A program made the translations under genes and the position numbers. Below, one piece after another: positions 4,957 through 5,826 of a stretch of DNA of 5,826 nucleotides. The notes under the pieces are model-generated. The model did no database searches and was not told where the DNA came from. It was given only the letters and a program-made list of their open reading frames with translations. The DNA comes from Bacillota bacterium (GTDB lineage Bacteria; Bacillota; Clostridia; Christensenellales; UBA1242): positions 1 through 5,826 of the forward strand of contig WQZR01000063.1 in NCBI GenBank assembly GCA_009780625.1, given 5' to 3'. How positions within the stretch are numbered: position 1 is the stretch's first letter; each line of letters opens with the position of its first letter.

Positions 4957-5826
4957 TCACTCAGCCAACGTAAAGTCAATAGTGCGGTTCTCTTTTGATG
5001 CCCCCACAACCTTAACCCTAATTCTGTCACCAAGTTTATATCTCTTTGCAGGTCCAACATAGCTAAACGCTTTTTCGTGAAACTTGATGTCTTCATCAAG
5101 CATCGTTACATGAATAAGCCCTTCAATTGTGCTGTCGAGTTCAACAAACATTCCAAATGTTCCAACGCTGGAAATAACACCATCAAATTCTTCGCCAATA
5201 AACTGCTCCATATATTCTGCTTTTTTCATGTCGTCAACTTCGCGTTCTGCTTCTGTTGCAAGAACTTCTCTCTCGCTTGAATGCTTCGAAGAATCTTTAA
5301 CAAAAGATTTCAAGTCCTCAGCGGTTCTAAAGAACGGATGTCCTTTCATCTTCACAGTCTTTCCTTCCATCGAAACTCGCCCATGAATGCTGTCTTTAAT
5401 AATTCTGTGAATCGTTAAATCTGGATATCTTCTGATTGGAGATGTGAAATGCGAATAGAATGTTGCACCAAGTCCATAGTGCCCTTTTTCAATTTCGGAA
5501 TATTTTGCCTTCTGCATACTTCTTAAAGCTTGCCTGCTTATGATAAATTCATAGTCCTTGCCCTTAATTCTATTTAAAAACGCCTGGAAGCCTAAGCTGC
5601 TTTCCGCCTCTTCTTCCTCAAACTTCTCACCAAAGGTTCTAACAAATTGCGAAAACACATCAAGCTTCTTTTCATCTGGCTTTTCGTGAATACGATAAAT
5701 AAACGGCATATGAATTTTAAAAAAGTGTTCAGCAACAACTTCGTTTGTTGCAACCATCCAACTTTCAATAAGTCGGTGGCTGTCAAAACGTGGTCGCTTC
5801 TCAACAGATGTAGACCTGCCTTTTGC
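4957..5826 (-). CDS. rnr: Ribonuclease R (RNB family 3'-5' exoribonuclease), C-terminal 289 residues
   Basis: RNase R degrades structured RNA processively from the 3' end and works in mRNA decay and RNA quality control in the cytosol. The gene enters from the right edge already inside the catalytic RNB domain. In fragment numbering, HRLIESWMVATNEVVAEHF at 17-35 matches the conserved HxLIEExMLxxNexVA block. GHYGLGATFYSHFTSPIRRYPDL (115-137) is the strongly conserved end of the RNB active-site channel. A C-terminal S1 RNA-binding domain spans about 210-289 (GEEFDGVISSVGTFGMFVEL, then EGLIHVTML, LGDRIRVKVVGA, IDFTLAE). The HFTSPIRRYPDL-S1 order and the alignment with RNase R/VacB favour rnr over rnb. 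The protein stops right after the S1 domain and has no Lys-rich tail like the one in the E. coli enzyme. The catalytic Asp cluster and the N-terminal cold-shock domains lie outside. Stops are tandem: TGA (4959-4957) followed at once by TAG. No internal start is real; the frame is open to the edge. Confidence 0.95.
   Translation of the reverse strand, partial: AKGRSTSVEKRPRFDSHRLIESWMVATNEVVAEHFFKIHMPFIYRIHEKPDEKKLDVFSQFVRTFGEKFEEEEAESSLGFQAFLNRIKGKDYEFIISRQALRSMQKAKYSEIEKGHYGLGATFYSHFTSPIRRYPDLTIHRIIKDSIHGRVSMEGKTVKMKGHPFFRTAEDLKSFVKDSSKHSSEREVLATEAEREVDDMKKAEYMEQFIGEEFDGVISSVGTFGMFVELDSTIEGLIHVTMLDEDIKFHEKAFSYVGPAKRYKLGDRIRVKVVGASKENRTIDFTLAE

Noticed and set aside
4928..4968. Possible separate promoter for the orphan gene in the AT-rich gap after rnr
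   Set aside because: TATATT- and TAATAT-like hexamers exist, but the only -35-like hexamer (TTGGCT at 4968-4963) is 22-25 bp away and there is no TGn extension. Co-transcription with rnr is the simpler reading.
4586..5062. Plus-strand frame of 158 codons opposite the orphan gene and the rnr end
   Set aside because: Its composition (Ser, Phe, Leu, Lys) is that of an antisense shadow, and it crosses the boundary of two supported minus-strand genes.

Overview
The window is gene-dense bacterial chromosome of fairly low GC (roughly 40% by eye). It holds five protein genes, two of them cut by the window edges, and nothing that looks like a phage, an insertion sequence, a CRISPR array or an RNA gene. 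Shine-Dalgarno sites of the AGGAG type precede three of the four starts inside the window, and TGA, TAG and TAA all occur as stops. None of the roughly 1,870 sense codons is an in-frame TGA, so the standard bacterial code fits. The lineage cannot be fixed from this piece. The glutamyl-tRNA synthetase with an N-terminal extension, the CtpE-like P-type ATPase and the low GC would fit a Firmicutes-like or candidate-phyla (Patescibacteria/Saccharibacteria-type) bacterium. That is inference.

Layout: positions 3027 down to 1 are a minus-strand pair, a CtpE-like cation-transporting P-type ATPase followed after only 9 nt by gltX (glutamyl-tRNA synthetase, first 128 codons). A 76-bp divergent intergenic region (3028-3103) separates this pair from a plus-strand gene (3104-4087) for a two-helix membrane protein with a bacterial PH-like (DUF304/YdbS-type) domain and disordered ends. 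That gene converges on a minus-strand pair read from the right edge: the C-terminal part of RNase R (from 5826 to 4957), then an unrecognised soluble 268-aa protein (4915-4109). A compact hairpin with A and T tracts (4086-4109) lies between the convergent genes and can terminate transcription in both directions.

Most of the interest is in two places. The divergent region is an imperfect palindrome carrying two outward extended -10 boxes (TGGTATACT) with interleaved -35 regions. It predicts a nearly leaderless ATPase mRNA and competition between the two promoters. The ATPase keeps all catalytic motifs, but by eye it lacks the acidic residues expected at the canonical Ca2+ sites (PAGM in place of PEGL in helix M4, Asn in place of Asp in M6), so its ion is uncertain. 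The gene after rnr is an orphan with no family I recognise. I see no convincing evidence of a new multi-gene system; the window looks mostly like housekeeping DNA.
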